The notes under the pieces are model-generated. The model did not search any database and was not told the DNA's origin. It saw only the letters and a list, made by a program, of their open reading frames with translations. This document shows positions 31,683-40,243 of a stretch of DNA of 56,694 nt, piece after piece. Location of the stretch: the NCBI GenBank assembly GCA_020850945.1, contig JADZDR010000010.1, positions 1-56,694 on the forward strand, written 5' to 3'. This DNA comes from Acidimicrobiia bacterium. GTDB taxonomy: Bacteria > Actinomycetota > Acidimicrobiia > UBA2766. Made by a program: the position numbers and the translations under genes. Within the stretch, counting starts at the first letter, position 1, and each line of letters opens with the position of its first letter.

Positions 31683-32621
31683 ATGAGAGGCCTCGCGTGG
31701 ACACGGGGGTCGTCAGTGGGTCGGACAACACGGGGCAGACATCGAGGCATCCGCTTGGGGCTCCACCATGTCGTCGGCCTCGGTGAGGCCGAGCTCGCGT
31801 CCATCGCCCGTGCGCGGGCGGAACGCCCGTTCACGTCCCTCGAGGACTTCGTGCACCGTACCGAGGTCCCACGACCGGCTGTCGAGAACCTCGTGCGTGT
31901 GGGAGCCTTCGACTCCCTCGCCCCGCGCGGACGGCGCGCACTCCTGTGGAGGATCGAGGAGATCTGGCGGGCGGGCGGTTCTCGCGCGGAGGTCGGATCC
32001 GGGGTGGAGCCACTTCCCCTCCGGTCCCGCACCGAGGGCATCCCCCTCGTCGGCCTCCGCGACTTCACTCCGGCCGAGAAAGTCCGGATGGAGCTCGAGA
32101 TCCTCGGTCTCGATGTCACGGATCACCTGCTCCGCTTCTATGCGGAGGTGTGTGAGTGCCTCGAGGTGATCGCGGCGGCGGAGCTGTGCCGGCACGAAGA
32201 CGGCGCGCGCGTCACGGTTGCCGGAGTGAAGGTGGCGACCCAGACCCCCGCAGTCCGGTCGGGGAAGCGCATCATCTTCCTCACTCTCGACGACCCCACC
32301 GGTCCGAGCGACATCACGTTGTTCCCCAACGTCCAGGCGCGTCGGCGCAGGACGGGACGCGCCGAGACCGAAGCCCCTCCCGACGATCGCAATTTCGCGA
32401 CGATCGCCTTCCACTCCTTCGTACTTGCCGCAAGGGGCAGGCTGCGTCGGACCGGCCCGACCGGACGCGGGATCTCGATCGTCGCCGAGGAGTTGTGGGA
32501 TCTGCAACGCTTCGCCCCCCGGGACACCGCATGCGGTGGCAGGCATCCTCCGGCACAGCGCTTCGAGGACCTACCGTCTCCACGGCGGGTCTGGCACGTG
32601 AGTGGAGGTTCGGCCGGATGA
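31683..32621 (+). CDS. dnaE2: error-prone DNA polymerase DnaE2, C-terminal part (HhH and OB domains)
   Basis: A 312-residue protein that continues exactly where the fragment at 27395-29971 stops. Residues about 22-75 are the tandem helix-hairpin-helix part (GIRLGLHHVVGLGEAELASI, then PFTSLEDFVHRTEVPRPAVE and VGAFDSL). Residues about 165-230 are the OB fold that binds template DNA (RVTVAGVKVATQTPAVRSGK, then LTLDDPTGPSDITLFPNVQA). It has no catalytic residues and could act only with the other half. ATG 31683 is chosen; an in-frame ATG at 31668 lies inside the LexA box but probably upstream of the transcript start. No intein sequence flanks either break. It is followed 40 bp later by dinB. Confidence 0.88.
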   Translation: MRGLAWTRGSSVGRTTRGRHRGIRLGLHHVVGLGEAELASIARARAERPFTSLEDFVHRTEVPRPAVENLVRVGAFDSLAPRGRRALLWRIEEIWRAGGSRAEVGSGVEPLPLRSRTEGIPLVGLRDFTPAEKVRMELEILGLDVTDHLLRFYAEVCECLEVIAAAELCRHEDGARVTVAGVKVATQTPAVRSGKRIIFLTLDDPTGPSDITLFPNVQARRRRTGRAETEAPPDDRNFATIAFHSFVLAARGRLRRTGPTGRGISIVAEELWDLQRFAPRDTACGGRHPPAQRFEDLPSPRRVWHVSGGSAG

Positions 32622-32661
32622 AGGTGGATACCGGTGGGCCGCACCGATCGGTTCCGGAACC

Positions 32662-33903
32662 ATGATCGGTGAGGAATCGATCCTGCACGTCGACATGGAC
32701 GCGTTCTTCGCCTCGGTCGAGATCCGGGACAACCCGGAGTTGAGAGGCAAACCCGTGATCGTCGCCGGACTCGGGAATCGAGGGGTCGTGACGGCCGCCT
32801 CCTACGAGGCCCGCAGGTACGGGGTGCATTCGGCAATGCCCACACTGCGGGCCCGGCGCCTCTGCCCCGACGGGATCTTCCTTTCGCCACACGGCCCGCG
32901 TTATCACGAGGAATCCGAAGCCATCCGGCTGATCTTCGAGGCCTTCACTCCCCTCGTCGAGTCGGTCTCCCTCGACGAAGCCTTCCTCGACGTGCGTGGT
33001 GTCGGCCGGCTCTTCGGGGATGCCGTCACCGTGGGCAGGGCGATCAGGGGACGCATCGCCCGCGATCGCCGCCTGCCCGCGAGTGTCGGAATCGGGACGA
33101 GCAAGCTCATCGCCAAGCTCGCCTCCCGCGCCGCCAAGCCGGATGGACTGGTCTTCGTGCCGGCCGGCACGGAGACCGACTTCCTCTGGCCCCGCCCCGT
33201 ATCGGCGTTGTGGGGAGTGGGGAAGGCCACGCTCGAACTGCTCGACCGTCTCGGGATCCGCACGGTCGGTGACCTCGCCGGGGTCCCTCTCCCCTCGCTC
33301 GAGCGCGTTCTGGGTGGTGTGCACGGCCGCCACCTTCATGCGCTGGCTCATGCACACGACCCTTCCCCCGTGACGACTGATCGGGCTCCCAAGTCGATCG
33401 GGCACGAACAGACGTTCCCGGTCGACCTGTCGGATCCCGAGACGATCCACACCGAGTTGCTGCGACTCTCGGATCGGGTGTCGAGACGCCTGCGCCGCAG
33501 CGGGTGCTCCGCAAGGACGATCACTCTCAAATGCCGCCTCGCCACCTTCCGGACGCTGACGCGGTCGACAACCATGCAAGAGCCCGTGGACGCGACACCC
33601 GAGATCCACGCCGCAGTCGTGGAGAGCCTTGCGAAGTTGAGGTTGGGTCATCCCGCGATCAGACTCCTCGGAGTCTCGGCGTCCGGGCTGCGCGTGGGAA
33701 GCCCGATCCGCCAACTCAGCTTCGAGTCACGGCCCCACTGGCAGGCGGTCATGCGGGCGACAGACAGGGTGCGGGACCGCTGGGGGGAGGATGCCGTGAG
33801 GCCGGCGCGGCTCCTGCCTGGCGGAGAAGCGGCCACTGCCGACCACCTCGAGGTGCGAAGATCCGGCATCGCAGGGTTCTCTCGCGGGCCGGTGGAAATA
33901 TAA
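32662..33903 (+). CDS. dinB: DNA polymerase IV (Y family)
   Basis: A 413-residue translesion polymerase. HVDMDAFFASVE (D11) and SVSLDEAFLDV (D105, E106) hold the three catalytic acidic residues, so it is a true DinB and not the inactive ImuB type. VGIGTSKLIAKLAS and PVSALWGVGKAT mark the palm and thumb; the little-finger domain ends about residue 350. A clamp-binding-like RQLSFES lies near residue 355, degenerate compared with QL-S/D-LF. It is 40 bp downstream of the dnaE2 C-terminal gene and has no LexA box of its own, so both are likely transcribed from the 31662 box. In Streptomyces a dnaE2-dinB pair also occurs. Confidence 0.93.
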   Translation: MIGEESILHVDMDAFFASVEIRDNPELRGKPVIVAGLGNRGVVTAASYEARRYGVHSAMPTLRARRLCPDGIFLSPHGPRYHEESEAIRLIFEAFTPLVESVSLDEAFLDVRGVGRLFGDAVTVGRAIRGRIARDRRLPASVGIGTSKLIAKLASRAAKPDGLVFVPAGTETDFLWPRPVSALWGVGKATLELLDRLGIRTVGDLAGVPLPSLERVLGGVHGRHLHALAHAHDPSPVTTDRAPKSIGHEQTFPVDLSDPETIHTELLRLSDRVSRRLRRSGCSARTITLKCRLATFRTLTRSTTMQEPVDATPEIHAAVVESLAKLRLGHPAIRLLGVSASGLRVGSPIRQLSFESRPHWQAVMRATDRVRDRWGEDAVRPARLLPGGEAATADHLEVRRSGIAGFSRGPVEI

Positions 33904-33986
33904 TGGGCTCCGACGGTGCTCTCGACCGCAATCACCGGAATTGCTTAGGGTCGAGTCCACGAGAACGGCCAACCGGGAGGGGCGGC

Positions 33987-34349
33987 GTGCCGCTGTCCGA
34001 AGAAGAGCAACGCATCCTCCGTGAGATCGAGGCGCAGTTCCACGCGGACGATCCGAAACTCGCTCGCGAGGTCGCGCAGACGAGCGTCTACTCACACACG
34101 GGACGCCAGCTCAAGTTCGCGGTGGCGGGTCTCGTCGGAGCCATGGCGATGATGGTCTTCTTCCTCGCCCTGCAGAGCATCCTCCTCACGGTCCTCGCCT
34201 TCATCGGCGCGTTCGCGTGCGGCGTCTGGGCGTGGTACTCGTTCCGGCGCATGACCAAGGCGGGCCTGAACGACCTGCGCCGGCGAAGCCGAACCATGTG
34301 GGAAGGGCGCCTCACGCGTAACAGGTTGCGCCGCGACGAAGACGTCTGA
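33987..34349 (+). CDS. DUF3040 family membrane protein
   Basis: A 120-residue protein. GTG 33987 follows GGGAGGGG. The opening MPLSEEEQRILREIEAQFHADDPKLARE is the DUF3040 signature (only the first twenty residues need be noted: charged helix with E-E-E-Q and a D-D-P turn). Two hydrophobic helices (about 45-65 and 68-88) follow, then a basic tail. The family is common near dcw clusters and in actinobacterial envelopes, with no known function. It ends 2 bp from the stop of the converging transglutaminase gene. Confidence 0.85.
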   Translation: MPLSEEEQRILREIEAQFHADDPKLAREVAQTSVYSHTGRQLKFAVAGLVGAMAMMVFFLALQSILLTVLAFIGAFACGVWAWYSFRRMTKAGLNDLRRRSRTMWEGRLTRNRLRRDEDV

Positions 34350-34351
34350 TC

Positions 34352-36601
34352 TCAGCCCCGGTGTCGGCCTGTCCCCACCTTGTCCCGCATGACGGGTGGG
34401 CTCACTTCCTGCTCACGGACGGACACCGGGGGGCTTGGTCTGTCACGGCGTCGTGTGGGAAGAAGGGAACGTGGCCGCAACCAGGCGCGACGGGCTGCAC
34501 GCGGATGGTTCTGGGCGAACTCCCGGCGCACGCGGGTGTGCTCGGCCCACATGCGCTCCGCGCGGTCGACCTCGCGGGAGTGGCCGGGAGGTTCCGGGGC
34601 GTACAGGGCCTGGGTGACGAGATCTGCCTGGGGGCCGATATCGATCCCGTGCCCGAGGGCCTCGACGGCGATCTCGTTGGGGGTCGAGGACGGGTGGCAT
34701 GTGACGCCGACATCCGTGAGCCAGTCGAGTGTCTCGCGCCAAGCCGCGAGCTCGGGTGCTGCCACCCCACGTGACAGGGCGTGACGCAGAGACGTGTGAC
34801 CCGTGCGGCGCCGCATGGTGCGCCGCGCCCATTTGAGGGTGGGCACAGCGCACAGGAGAGTGACGACGAGGACGAGGAGAACGACGATGGCCCAGACTCT
34901 CGAGGTGAGCGAGTCCGCCTCGCCAGGAGGCGTGTTCACCTCGGGTTCGGGGGCCGGAGGCAGGGTGGTCGGTGTCGCAGGAGGCAAGGTGGTCGGAGGC
35001 GTCGGGGCCGAGGTCGGGACGTCCTCTTGGAAGTAGGGGGCCGAGAGGCTGCCCACGTCCGGTGTCGGCTCGAACGGCAGCCAGCCGTAGTCGGGGAACC
35101 AGAGCTCCGTCCAGGCATGGGCGTTCGCACCCCGCACCTCGAACACGAGGTCGTCGCCCACGCGGCCGACGCGTTCACCCGTCAGGTATCCGGTGGCGAC
35201 ACGGGACGGGACGCCGATCTCGCGGGCGAGCACGGCGAGGGCGGCCGAGAACTGTTCGCAGTACCCCGTGCGGGTTTCGAGGAGGAAGTGCTCGAGGTCA
35301 TCGCTGGAGTGACCGGGATCGGGTTCGAGACTGTACGTGTAGGTGCGTAGCCGTTTCTGCATCGCCATGATCGCGTCGTACTTGGTGTCGGTTCCCGCCG
35401 TGGTCTCCTCGATCCACGCCTTGATCCCCTCGGTCACGCCGTCCGTGCGGAGGTAGTAGTCGACCTCGCTCGAGTCCGGCAACGCGTCCGGGGCGCGGCG
35501 CAGGTCATCTGCGCTGGGCGCCGGGACCGCGGAGCGGACCTCCCACGTCACCCCCGGTTCTGTCCGGGTCGCGAGGTCGAGGGATCCCGTCGCCTCGTTC
35601 ACTTTCGAGCTGCGGTGGGCCGCGGCGGGGAAGGGTGCAACGGGAAGCCACGGGCTCGAGAGGTCGACGATCTCGACCTCGTACAGGAGGTCCCGCGTCG
35701 GAGGAGCCGTGGCCGGGAGTAGCGGCGGGTCGTCCGATCTCTCCCAACGCCTGCCGTCGAAGGCGTCGAGGGATGTGAGACGCCAGTAGTTGCCCTCAGG
35801 GGATGTGACCCGGAACACAACGGTCTCACTCGGATCGACGAGACGGGATCTGATGTCTGTGAAGGGGTTGTCCGGTACGAACGTGCCGACGCGATTGCGG
35901 AAGTCCCACGCCGCCGGCTGCCCGTAGCCGGGTACGAGGGGTGCGATGATGACACCGCCGACGACGGTGAGGGCGACGACTGCTGCGGGTATGAGCGATG
36001 TCCACCACGCACCCCCGAATCGCTCCCGGTCAGCGGCGACGATCGTCGTGCCTGCCGCGACGAGCACGAGCACGAGCATGAGGAGCTGGCCGCCGGACTC
36101 GCTCGGTGTGCCTTCGACGATCATGCGGGTTGCGAGGAAGATCGTCACGGGCGGGGCGACGGCGAGGCCGAACGCACCCGAGCTCCACATACCGGCCCCC
36201 GACGCTGCCGCGCACCACCAGACTGCGGCCACGGCGATCCCCAGGTAGGGGGGTGAGCCGAGAGGGGCGACCGACTCGTGCACGAGTTGCAGGGCGGATT
36301 CGACGCCCGAGATGAACGTGGCAACCGTCTCGGGCGTCGGAATCCCGGCGATGGTCGACTCGGGGTAGACGGCCCAGGCGAGGACGACGATGAAGCCCAC
36401 TACATGCAGGCCGTTCGCGACGAGACGTACGGTGAGGGCAGGCCGCCGTCCCGCATCCTTGACACGGCGGGCACCCCACTCGATGAGGAGGGGAACCTGC
36501 GTGGCCAGGACGAGGGGCACGATCCACGCGGTGTCCTTGAACACCCAGCGGAATCCGGTCACGGCGAGCAGCCAGAGGATGCACATGCCGACGAGCGTCA
36601 C
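34352..36601 (-). CDS. TgpA-like transglutaminase membrane protein
   Basis: A 749-residue membrane protein. The first 230 residues hold about seven hydrophobic helices; an external part follows with a transglutaminase-like domain: the catalytic Cys lies in TRTGYCEQFSAALAVLAREI, His in NAHAWTELWFP and Asp in PDYGWLPFEP. A proline/threonine-rich linker and one more helix (AIVVLLVLVVTLLCAVPTL) lead to a cytoplasmic C-terminal region (DUF4129-like). GTG 36601 overlaps the stop of the DUF58 gene by 4 bp. With MoxR and DUF58 it forms the standard three-gene unit; the role is unknown but membrane-associated. An upstream in-frame start would extend it into DUF58 coding sequence. Confidence 0.88.
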   Translation of the reverse strand: MTLVGMCILWLLAVTGFRWVFKDTAWIVPLVLATQVPLLIEWGARRVKDAGRRPALTVRLVANGLHVVGFIVVLAWAVYPESTIAGIPTPETVATFISGVESALQLVHESVAPLGSPPYLGIAVAAVWWCAAASGAGMWSSGAFGLAVAPPVTIFLATRMIVEGTPSESGGQLLMLVLVLVAAGTTIVAADRERFGGAWWTSLIPAAVVALTVVGGVIIAPLVPGYGQPAAWDFRNRVGTFVPDNPFTDIRSRLVDPSETVVFRVTSPEGNYWRLTSLDAFDGRRWERSDDPPLLPATAPPTRDLLYEVEIVDLSSPWLPVAPFPAAAHRSSKVNEATGSLDLATRTEPGVTWEVRSAVPAPSADDLRRAPDALPDSSEVDYYLRTDGVTEGIKAWIEETTAGTDTKYDAIMAMQKRLRTYTYSLEPDPGHSSDDLEHFLLETRTGYCEQFSAALAVLAREIGVPSRVATGYLTGERVGRVGDDLVFEVRGANAHAWTELWFPDYGWLPFEPTPDVGSLSAPYFQEDVPTSAPTPPTTLPPATPTTLPPAPEPEVNTPPGEADSLTSRVWAIVVLLVLVVTLLCAVPTLKWARRTMRRRTGHTSLRHALSRGVAAPELAAWRETLDWLTDVGVTCHPSSTPNEIAVEALGHGIDIGPQADLVTQALYAPEPPGHSREVDRAERMWAEHTRVRREFAQNHPRAARRAWLRPRSLLPTRRRDRPSPPVSVREQEVSPPVMRDKVGTGRHRG

Positions 36602-37863
36602 CGCGTGCCCTCCCCTGCGGCGGCACCAAGCGCATCTGCGAGCTGCTCGAGCGAGGAGATGAGCACACGCCGTCCCGGACCTGCGGGTGTCACCCACGCT
36701 GCCGCGACGTCGGGCTGGTGCATCGCGCTCCCCGCTTCGTCGCAGAGGATCGCGACCCGCGAGCGACGCGCAGCCCGCGCTCTTTGCAGGCCGTCGGCAA
36801 TCGCCGTATCCGCTTTCCCACCCACCAGCACCAGTGCCCGCGTGCGCGAGTTGCGGTCCGGGACGAGGGCGTCGACAACGTCAGTCCCAAGCACGACGCT
36901 GTCCACCGCGGCACCTGCGAGGAGATCGAGAGCGCGGCCGAGGGCGGTGGAATCGGCGATGTCCACCTCGGGTCGACCTTGGGCTGTGAGCGCGAGGGAG
37001 CACTCCACGCCCGCGCGTGCATAGGACTCGACGAGACTGGCCGCGACCGAGACAGCGAGTTCGAATCCGGGATAGGCGACGTTGCGGATGACGCCGTCCC
37101 GCTCCGCTTCGGCATCTCGGTACGAGTCCACCCTGCAGTCGAGAACGATCCGCACCCGCTCGGATTCATCATCCTGTGTCTCGCGGACGAGAAGGGTTCC
37201 ACGCTTGGCTGACGATGGCCAGTGGATGCGACGCCGATCGTCGCCCGACACGAACTCCCGCAACTGCCGGAACTCGTACCCCTCGCTCACCGGCGCGGGT
37301 TGGCCGGCTTCGGCGAGGCCGGGAAGCAGCGGTGCCGCAATCGGGACCGTCGACGGCCAGACGTGCAGCACCTCCTTGCCCGGCAAGTCCTGGATGCGCT
37401 GCGCGACACCCATGGGATCCGAGCGCAGGATCCACCCCGGCCCGAGCCCGTACAGTCCCCGGGGCAGGGCTTCGAAACGCACGGCTGTCGGACGATTCAG
37501 ACGCACACCTGTGATGGTGAGTGGTTCGGGTGCGCGTCCGCGGCGTTCGAGGAGGTCGGCCGTCCCCCGCACGGGCCAGATGCCGAGCCTTCCCGCCCGG
37601 AGGTCGTAGACGACCAGGGCCGTCTGCCCGTCACGCAGCTCGTCCCGCGGGCCTGACCGCACGAGCTGGAGATCTCGCGGTACGAGAGCGGCGAGCACGA
37701 CGCCCACGAGAACGACCGCGATGAGTGCCGTGCCGAGTGCAACGAAGTCAGCCACTCCGAACATGAGGCCGGTGAAGATCACGCCGGGGGCGAGTACGAG
37801 CAGCCCCACGCCCCGGCCGGTGAGGCGCAGGGGGAGGCGGGGCCGGCCCGCCGCGTTCGTCAC
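36598..37863 (-). CDS. DUF58 family membrane protein
   Basis: A 421-residue protein. Two N-terminal hydrophobic helices (GVGLLVLAPGVIFTGLMFGV and FVALGTALIAVVLVGVVLAA) precede the cytoplasmic DUF58 part with its signature SEGYEFRQLREFVSGDDRRR and IHWPSSAKRGTLLVRE, then a VWA-like fold (VRIVLDCRVDSY to ILISSLEQL). GTG 37863 overlaps the MoxR stop and its own stop overlaps the next gene start. DUF58 proteins are thought to be partners of MoxR ATPases. Its VWA-like metal-site residues are only partly conserved. Confidence 0.88.
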   Translation of the reverse strand: MTNAAGRPRLPLRLTGRGVGLLVLAPGVIFTGLMFGVADFVALGTALIAVVLVGVVLAALVPRDLQLVRSGPRDELRDGQTALVVYDLRAGRLGIWPVRGTADLLERRGRAPEPLTITGVRLNRPTAVRFEALPRGLYGLGPGWILRSDPMGVAQRIQDLPGKEVLHVWPSTVPIAAPLLPGLAEAGQPAPVSEGYEFRQLREFVSGDDRRRIHWPSSAKRGTLLVRETQDDESERVRIVLDCRVDSYRDAEAERDGVIRNVAYPGFELAVSVAASLVESYARAGVECSLALTAQGRPEVDIADSTALGRALDLLAGAAVDSVVLGTDVVDALVPDRNSRTRALVLVGGKADTAIADGLQRARAARRSRVAILCDEAGSAMHQPDVAAAWVTPAGPGRRVLISSLEQLADALGAAAGEGTR

Positions 37864-38825
37864 TGGCCGACCGGTGCGGGTATCGCATGCAACACCCCGG
37901 CGAGGACCTCGGCCGGGCTGACACCACGCATCTGCGCCTCCGGCGCGAGGACGATGCGGTGCTCGAGCACGGGGCTCGTCACCCACTTCACGTCGTCGGG
38001 GATCACGTAGTGGCGCGCGGCGAGCACGGCGGCGGCGCGTGCTGCCCGGAGGAGATGCAGGCTCCCCCGGGGCGAGGCACCGAGGCGGATCTCGGGGACC
38101 TGGCGCGTCGTCTCCGTGATGTCGAGGACGTACTCCTTGATGGAGGGGGCCACGTAGCAGGCGTCGGCCACCTCGCGCAGGGCTATGACGTCCTCGGGTC
38201 CGACGACGGCCGCGAGCGGGGTGGTCTCGTCTGGGCCGTCGGCGTGGACCTCGAGCATGCGCAGGGAGGCATCGCGTGAGGGGTAGCCGAGCGACATGCG
38301 GACGAGGAAGCGGTCGAGCTGGGATTCGGGCAGGGGATACGTGCCCTCGTGCTCGAGCGGATTCTGTGTGGCGAGGACGACGAATGGCTGACGGAGCCTG
38401 TACGTGTGACCGTCCACCGACACCTGTGATTCCTCCATGGCCTCCAGCAGCGCCGACTGGGTCTTGGGTGACGCCCGGTTCACCTCGTCGGCGAGGAGGA
38501 TGTTGGAGAAGACGGGTCCCGGGTGGAACGTGAAGTCGCGGGCCTCCGGGTCGTAGACGTTGATCCCGATCAGGTCCGAGGGCAACAGATCGGGCGTGAA
38601 CTGGATGCGGCGCCAGGTGCAGCCGAGTGATTCGGCCAGCGAGCGGGCGAGCAGGGTCTTACCCACCCCGGGGACGTCCTCGATCAGTACGTGGCCGCGA
38701 CCCACGAGGGCTACGAGGGCAAGCCGTACCGCTTCGGGCTTGCCCTGCAGCCGGCTCTCCACGTTCTCGACGATCGCGTTGAGCCGGGTCTCGGCGAACT
38801 CGGTTGAGGGGTGTAGCTGTGACAT
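37860..38825 (-). CDS. MoxR-family AAA+ ATPase
   Basis: A 321-residue AAA+ ATPase. Walker A is EDVPGVGKTLLARS near residue 45; ILLADEVNRASPKTQSALLEAM is Walker B with sensor region, followed by FVVLATQNPLEHEGTYPLPE and LDRFLVRMSLGYP (arginine finger region). The C-terminal lid ends at GVLHAIPAP. MoxR proteins act as chaperones for maturing protein complexes. ATG 38825 is chosen from family start (MSQLHPSTEFAETRLNAI). First gene of a three-gene operon with DUF58 and the transglutaminase, divergent from the second ROK kinase across 52 bp. Confidence 0.93.
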   Translation of the reverse strand: MSQLHPSTEFAETRLNAIVENVESRLQGKPEAVRLALVALVGRGHVLIEDVPGVGKTLLARSLAESLGCTWRRIQFTPDLLPSDLIGINVYDPEARDFTFHPGPVFSNILLADEVNRASPKTQSALLEAMEESQVSVDGHTYRLRQPFVVLATQNPLEHEGTYPLPESQLDRFLVRMSLGYPSRDASLRMLEVHADGPDETTPLAAVVGPEDVIALREVADACYVAPSIKEYVLDITETTRQVPEIRLGASPRGSLHLLRAARAAAVLAARHYVIPDDVKWVTSPVLEHRIVLAPEAQMRGVSPAEVLAGVLHAIPAPVGQ

Positions 38826-38877
38826 CCGCGTAGCCTGTCGGTCTGGTCCCAAGAGTACGTGCTCGTGGAGTTCTCTC

Positions 38878-39894
38878 ATGGAGTTGGTCGCGGCCCTCGA
38901 CATCGGTGGAACGAAGCTGGCTGCCGGTGTCGTCGACGGGCAGGGCAACGTCCACGGGAGGCGTGAGTGTCCCACGCGTGCTACCGGAAGCTCCGAAGAT
39001 CTTCTCGCCGACGCATGTGATCTCCTCGCCACCGCCCTTGCCGAGTTCCCTCCGGTTGTGGGCCTCGGTGTGGCGTGTGCCGGACCGATCACCGAGTCGG
39101 GGGTGAGCCCGTTGAACATCCCGGCCTGGCGCGACTTCCCGCTTGCCGGCCACCTCATCGAGCGCTTCTCCGGCTCGATCAGGGGACCGGTCCTCGTCGA
39201 CAACGACGCGAAGGCGATGGCTCTCGGCGAGGGTTGGGTCGGGGCGGCACGGGGCGAGAGCGACTACGTGGGCATGGTCGTCTCGACCGGTGTCGGAGGC
39301 GGGATCGTACTCGACGGGCGCCCCCTCGACGGTCGCCTCGGGAACGCCGGTCACCTGGGCCACATGCTTGCCGTACCGGGTGGGGCACGATGCGAGTGTG
39401 GTGCGCATGGCTGTCTCGAGGCGGAGGCATCCGGCACGGCGATCAGCCGCGATGCCGTCGAGATCTGCCGGTCAGGATCGGCCGACCCGGTCCTGCGTCA
39501 CCTCTGGCAAGAGGCGCGGGGGCGTGAAGAGGCCGGTGGCCCGCTGTCCGCGGTCGAGGGGTTGACGGCTCGTGATGTCGTGCGGGCGGCGCAGGAGGGA
39601 GATGCGAGTGCCGCGCGCATCCTCGAACGTGCCGGTCGCCTCATCGGCCGTGTCCTCGCGGACGTGGCCACGCTGCTCGACCTGAGGACGGTGGTCGTCG
39701 GCGGCGGTGTCTCGCTTGCGGGCGATCTCATCCTCGCGCCCATGCGGGACGAAGCGGGGCGGCGCGCGACGCTCCCCTACGCGGCCGGGCTCGAGATCCG
39801 GCCGGCCGCGCTTTCGACCGTTGCCGGCATCGTCGGTGCTGCCGCGGACTGGCTGTGGCGTGAGCGAGGTGAGATGCCGCGGAGTGTCGCGTGA
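38878..39894 (+). CDS. ROK-family kinase (glucokinase-like)
   Basis: A 338-residue ROK protein with all main motifs: ALDIGGTKLAAGVVDG, the catalytic N-D-A-K in VLVDNDAKAMALGE, STGVGGGIVLDG, the zinc site CECGAHGCLE, and VVVGGGVSLAGDL. It probably phosphorylates glucose or a related sugar in the cytoplasm. ATG 38878 is preceded by GTGGAG. The stop overlaps the GTG of the next small gene. Unlike the ROK gene after lon, its catalytic Asp is present, though the second Asn of N-D-x-N is Lys here. Confidence 0.9.
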   Translation: MELVAALDIGGTKLAAGVVDGQGNVHGRRECPTRATGSSEDLLADACDLLATALAEFPPVVGLGVACAGPITESGVSPLNIPAWRDFPLAGHLIERFSGSIRGPVLVDNDAKAMALGEGWVGAARGESDYVGMVVSTGVGGGIVLDGRPLDGRLGNAGHLGHMLAVPGGARCECGAHGCLEAEASGTAISRDAVEICRSGSADPVLRHLWQEARGREEAGGPLSAVEGLTARDVVRAAQEGDASAARILERAGRLIGRVLADVATLLDLRTVVVGGGVSLAGDLILAPMRDEAGRRATLPYAAGLEIRPAALSTVAGIVGAAADWLWRERGEMPRSVA

Positions 39895-40178
39895 GTGCCG
39901 GCGGCGCCCGTCTCGTGACACCGGCAGCGGTCGCGGCGGTCCTCGCCCGTCCCAGGTTGTGGGGGCCGGCCATGCGGGCACTGGTGCACCTCGCTGCGCG
40001 TGGGTGGTGGCGGCGGTGGCCGCCCGTCCCGGCTCCCGATCCCGCGTACCTGGAATGGCGCCGGCAGACGGCGTACGGGGGGGTTCGGAACTCATCCCCT
40101 GCGGAGCATCCCGACGTGGTGCACGACCTCGTGTCCTATCTCGAGTTCTGCCGGGCCCTGCGCAAATCCGCGCGGTGA
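39891..40178 (+). CDS. small conserved protein, function unknown
   Basis: A 95-residue protein starting at GTG 39891, overlapping the ROK stop. It has an amphipathic N-terminal half, then RWPPVPAPDPAYLEWRRQTA and YGG, ending DVVHDLVSYLEFCRAL. Short proteins with a P-x-P-D-P-x-Y-L-x-[FW]-R core and a DL-x-x-YL-x-[FW]-[CR]-R end occur widely in actinobacteria; none has a known role to my knowledge. Coupled translation suggests a partner of the kinase, weakly. Confidence 0.6.
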   Translation: MSAGGARLVTPAAVAAVLARPRLWGPAMRALVHLAARGWWRRWPPVPAPDPAYLEWRRQTAYGGVRNSSPAEHPDVVHDLVSYLEFCRALRKSAR

Positions 40179-40218
40179 CCGTCCCACCCGCGGCGCGGGC
40201 AGAGGTCCGCGCCTTCCG

Positions 40219-40224
40219 TATACT
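40219..40224 (+). promoter_or_regulatory. -10 element of the HNH gene
   Basis: TATACT at 40219-40224 is a near-consensus -10, 19 bases before the ATG. GGAGACAGG lies between them as ribosome site. No good -35 is seen. Confidence 0.5.
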
Positions 40225-40243
40225 CCTGGCAATTGGAGACAGG

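Noticed and set aside
29960-31690. Intein explanation for the split dnaE2
   Set aside because: Neither piece ends or begins with intein-like blocks (no N-terminal Cys of an intein, no H-N-C/S junction); both end within a few residues of the domain boundary.
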